Assembly (NCBI GenBank): GCA_029855925.1
Contig: JAGSHP010000210.1
Location: forward strand, 1 to 16,933
Length of the DNA: 16,933 nt
Source: Candidatus Thorarchaeota archaeon
GTDB lineage: Archaea; Asgardarchaeota; Thorarchaeia; Thorarchaeales; Thorarchaeaceae
Reading direction: 5' to 3'
Position numbers and translations under genes: made by a program. Shown piece by piece: positions 14,475 through 16,933 of this stretch. Every line of letters begins with the position of its first letter. The stretch's first letter is position 1. Below the pieces are notes generated by a model. It ran no database searches. It saw nothing but the letters and a program-made list of their open reading frames with translations, and was not told the origin of the DNA.

Positions 14475-16043
14475 CTAGGACTCTGCATCGCCCTTCCGAT
14501 AGGACTCGGCCAGGAGGTCGGGCAAATAGCGAGTCTCAATGTCGGTCTCCTTCAGGGCGTCTTTGATCTGGATTGTACAGAAGGGGCACTCCGTGGTCAC
14601 CATGTCCGCCCCAGTGGCCTCGATGTATTTCCTCTTCGAGTCCGCAATCTTCATGGAGAGGTCACGGTAGCCAGCTCGAACCCCACCTCCAGCGCCACAG
14701 CACCGATTCTTGTAGGGGTCGTCGATATACTCGACACCTGGAATCATCTGCAACAACTCCAATGGTTGCTCAATGACTCCCTGACCTCGACCAAGGTGAC
14801 AGGGCTCGTGGTAGGTGATCTTGAGATCAATCTTGCCCTTTGGCGGGACAATATTGTCAATGCCAATCACATCCACAAGATACTCGGCAAGGTCATAGAC
14901 TTTGAACTTGGGCGCCTCACCGCGGTCATCATATATCATCGGAGGATGGTCTTCGCGGAGAGTCTTCCCACAGCCTGCACATGCTACAACAACAGTGTCG
15001 AGATCGTACTTTTCCATAGCATCCTCAAAGATCTTTGTGACCTTTCTGGCAGAGTCAAGTGCCACGTCAAGGGCGCCAGTACGGAATGCAGGACTGGCAC
15101 AACACCATTGCTGCTTGGGGACGATCACATCAATCCCATTGCGATTTAGAACTTCAATCAGCGAACGCCCTGTCTCCTGCATACGGTAGTCGATTAGGCA
15201 GCCGGTGAAGAAAGCAACACGACCACGGGGATTCTCCACGAGAAATTCTTCACTCTCGATGCTCTTCAACAGGGGAACACTCTTTTCAGGAACAGAACGT
15301 CCTGTCGTCTTAATCGCGTCAATAAAGCCCTGCTGCCCCGGGGAGAGTTCGTATCCTGCCTCAACAGCCTTTGCCCTGAGAAGCTCCACCGCAAGACTTG
15401 GAATTCTTATCTGCTTGGGACATATGTCCTCGCACATCTTACATGTAGTGCAGTAGTAGACGGACTCCTCAAGAGCCATAGTGACACGGTCCTCGACATC
15501 ACGCGGATCCATTTCAAGTCGTGCGAGCTGTCGAATGATCATCGGGCCCGCATAGTCCCAAGTTTCCCGAACAATTGGGCAGTTGGATAGACAGGCGCCA
15601 CATTCAATACATTTGCGAAGCTCTCGCAATACCTCAATGTCTGGCTGTTGAATGATCTCCGGCCGCTCTGCAGGCTTATCACGTTCCACGTAGGGGCGTA
15701 TGCGTTTTAGCCGATCTATTGTCCGGGTCATGTCTGTAACAAGATCCTTAATGACAGGCATCTTCTCCATGGGTTGAATCACAAGCTCTTCATCAGGGTT
15801 GACCTTAGTTCGACAGGCAAGCTGAGCGGTCAAATTCACTCGAACTGCACATGCACCACATTGCCCACCACGACACTCCCATCGAAAGGCGAGACTCGAG
15901 TCATACTTGTCTTGAATGTAGAGAAGGGTATCAAGAACAGTCATGCCCGGCTCGTACTCCACCTCAAAGTCTTGAAAGTATGGTGCATCATCGATGTCTG
16001 GGTTGTATCGCTCAATGCGCGCCGTGAACGTCTTCTTTGCCAT
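14475..16043 (-). CDS. tfrB: Thiol:fumarate reductase-like iron-sulfur subunit (SdhB/HdrB fusion, TfrB-like)
   Basis: The 522-residue protein joins a succinate dehydrogenase/fumarate reductase B part to an HdrB-like part. The N-terminal ferredoxin fold carries a [2Fe-2S] site at C57, C62, C65 and C77. Two CxxCxxCxxxCP motifs (C145-C155, C198-C208) each fit a [4Fe-4S] cluster. Two CCG domains follow: C282, C314-C315, C355, C358; and C415, C448-C449, C486, C489. All ligands are present. In methanogens such a subunit takes electrons from CoM and CoB thiols and passes them to the flavin subunit for fumarate reduction. The thiol donor here is unknown. ATG 16043 follows GGAGATGAT with a short gap and lies 16 bases after the flavoprotein stop. 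Other CCG-type SdhB/lactate-oxidase-like reductases are the alternative. Confidence 0.85.
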   Translation of the reverse strand: MAKKTFTARIERYNPDIDDAPYFQDFEVEYEPGMTVLDTLLYIQDKYDSSLAFRWECRGGQCGACAVRVNLTAQLACRTKVNPDEELVIQPMEKMPVIKDLVTDMTRTIDRLKRIRPYVERDKPAERPEIIQQPDIEVLRELRKCIECGACLSNCPIVRETWDYAGPMIIRQLARLEMDPRDVEDRVTMALEESVYYCTTCKMCEDICPKQIRIPSLAVELLRAKAVEAGYELSPGQQGFIDAIKTTGRSVPEKSVPLLKSIESEEFLVENPRGRVAFFTGCLIDYRMQETGRSLIEVLNRNGIDVIVPKQQWCCASPAFRTGALDVALDSARKVTKIFEDAMEKYDLDTVVVACAGCGKTLREDHPPMIYDDRGEAPKFKVYDLAEYLVDVIGIDNIVPPKGKIDLKITYHEPCHLGRGQGVIEQPLELLQMIPGVEYIDDPYKNRCCGAGGGVRAGYRDLSMKIADSKRKYIEATGADMVTTECPFCTIQIKDALKETDIETRYLPDLLAESYRKGDAES

Positions 16044-16059
16044 TTTACATCATCTCCAT

Positions 16060-16933
16060 CTATGGCGGTGGTATCCGTGTTATCACCAGATCCTGCTTTC
16101 TTAGTTCCATCTTCCCGTCTTTCCCCTTTCTAATGACAATGTTGTAGTTGCCATCGTCATTAGGGTCAGCATCCGTACGAAAGTGTGCACCACGGCTCCC
16201 CTTGCGCATGAAAGCTGCTTCTGCCACCATACGTGCGGTAATCACCATATGTGCAAATTCAACTGCCTGATGCCAGCCGGGGTTGAATCGGCGAATTGGT
16301 ATATCAACTTTGATTTTGGGGACAACCTCCTTCTCAATCCGACGAAGCTCCTTCACAGCATACTCGAGGTCATCATCGTTTCGAAAGATCTGGACTCTCT
16401 TCCACATGAGTGATTTGAGTTCCTCGCGAGCCACAGAGGGTGCAATACCGTCCTTCCGTTCAAGCATTCCCTGAAGGCGTTCAAATTCATTGTTTATCTC
16501 ATTCCGGTCAATGCCGGGCAGACCGTGCTCTTGTGCAAATTTTGCTGCATTACCGCCTGCAAGTGCACCAAAGACTTGGGTGTCGGCCAGGGCATTACCA
16601 CCGAGACGATTACCCCCATGGACTCCGCCTGCGCATTCGCCTGCTGCAAAGAGACCAGGGATAGTTGTCTGTGCATTAGTGTCAATCTTTACTCCGCCCA
16701 TGAAGTGATGGGCAGTCGGTGAGACCTCCATTGGTTCATCGCGTATATCTACACCCGCATCACCAAATTGCTCAATCATGCTCTCAAGTCGAAACTCAAT
16801 GATTGATCGGGGCAGATGACCGATGCTGAGATAGACACCGCCGCTAGGGGAGCCACGTCCTTCAATGACTTCGGTCATTATTGAGCGGGCGACTTGATCT
16901 CGCCCAGCCAGTTCCATCACTTGTGGATAGTAC
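16060..16933 (-). CDS. tfrA: Fumarate reductase/succinate dehydrogenase flavoprotein subunit, C-terminal part (TfrA-like)
   Basis: The frame runs off the right edge, so only about 290 C-terminal residues are visible, roughly half of a usual 550-residue subunit. The first visible residues include ELAGRDQVAR, the region that carries the catalytic Arg of the family (usually APRDxVxR; here the Pro is Gly). Then come HHFMGGVKID, PGLFAAGECAGGVHGGNRLGG, and NALADTQVFGALAG, the FAD-binding end of the domain. The C-terminal helical domain contains the tail SRGAHFRTDADPNDDG. The missing N-terminus would hold the FAD Rossmann motif and the covalent-flavin His. It is cotranscribed with the CCG subunit downstream. 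No membrane anchor gene lies downstream; upstream is outside the window. Confidence 0.9.
   Translation of the reverse strand, partial: YYPQVMELAGRDQVARSIMTEVIEGRGSPSGGVYLSIGHLPRSIIEFRLESMIEQFGDAGVDIRDEPMEVSPTAHHFMGGVKIDTNAQTTIPGLFAAGECAGGVHGGNRLGGNALADTQVFGALAGGNAAKFAQEHGLPGIDRNEINNEFERLQGMLERKDGIAPSVAREELKSLMWKRVQIFRNDDDLEYAVKELRRIEKEVVPKIKVDIPIRRFNPGWHQAVEFAHMVITARMVAEAAFMRKGSRGAHFRTDADPNDDGNYNIVIRKGKDGKMELRKQDLVITRIPPP

Noticed and set aside
14445..15149. 234-codon plus-strand frame opposite the TfrB-like gene
   Set aside because: It is the antisense of conserved CCG domains and runs through the terminator hairpin; no independent signal.

Overview
This window looks like a piece of an archaeal chromosome, most plausibly an Asgard archaeon of the Thorarchaeota type. 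The archaeal assignment rests on ribosomal protein S8e, an ADP-forming acyl-CoA synthetase, TATA-box promoters (one apparently leaderless) and GGTG/GAGG ribosome binding sites. The Asgard assignment is inference. It rests on a Sec23/24-like coat protein, an MglA-like GTPase and four Roadblock/LC7 proteins lying together, with moderate GC content. Genes are dense on both strands, and no stretch over 300 bases lacks a gene. I see no insertion sequence, CRISPR array, rRNA or tRNA.

Region 1 (1-870, plus strand) holds the 3' end of the alpha subunit and the whole beta subunit of an ADP-forming acetyl/acyl-CoA synthetase, which makes ATP from acyl-CoA thioesters. Region 2 (878-6773, minus strand) runs, in transcription order: a Sec23/24-like zinc-finger/vWA protein, two Roadblock/LC7 proteins, an MglA/Arf-like GTPase, a third Roadblock/LC7 protein, a cis-prenyltransferase (UppS family), and a 393-residue unknown protein built of about four ~100-residue helical units. 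A fourth Roadblock/LC7 gene diverges at 6907. This block is the most interesting part of the window. It pairs a GTPase with its likely Roadblock regulators next to a protein with the COPII coat architecture.

Region 3 (7485-12342, plus strand) is a compact smc-scpA-scpB operon encoding a complete SMC-kleisin chromosome-organising complex. Region 4 (12352-14303) holds hypE and hypA, [NiFe]-hydrogenase maturation genes, on the minus strand with the ribosomal gene rps8e between them on the plus strand. Region 5 (14421-16933, minus strand) is a thiol:fumarate-reductase-like pair: the flavoprotein subunit runs off the right edge, and the iron-sulfur/CCG subunit is followed by a strong hairpin terminator.

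The metabolic genes (acyl-CoA synthetase, hydrogenase maturation, soluble fumarate reductase/succinate oxidase) fit an anaerobic, fermentative or hydrogen-handling lifestyle. The central block may be a membrane-associated GTPase/coat module.
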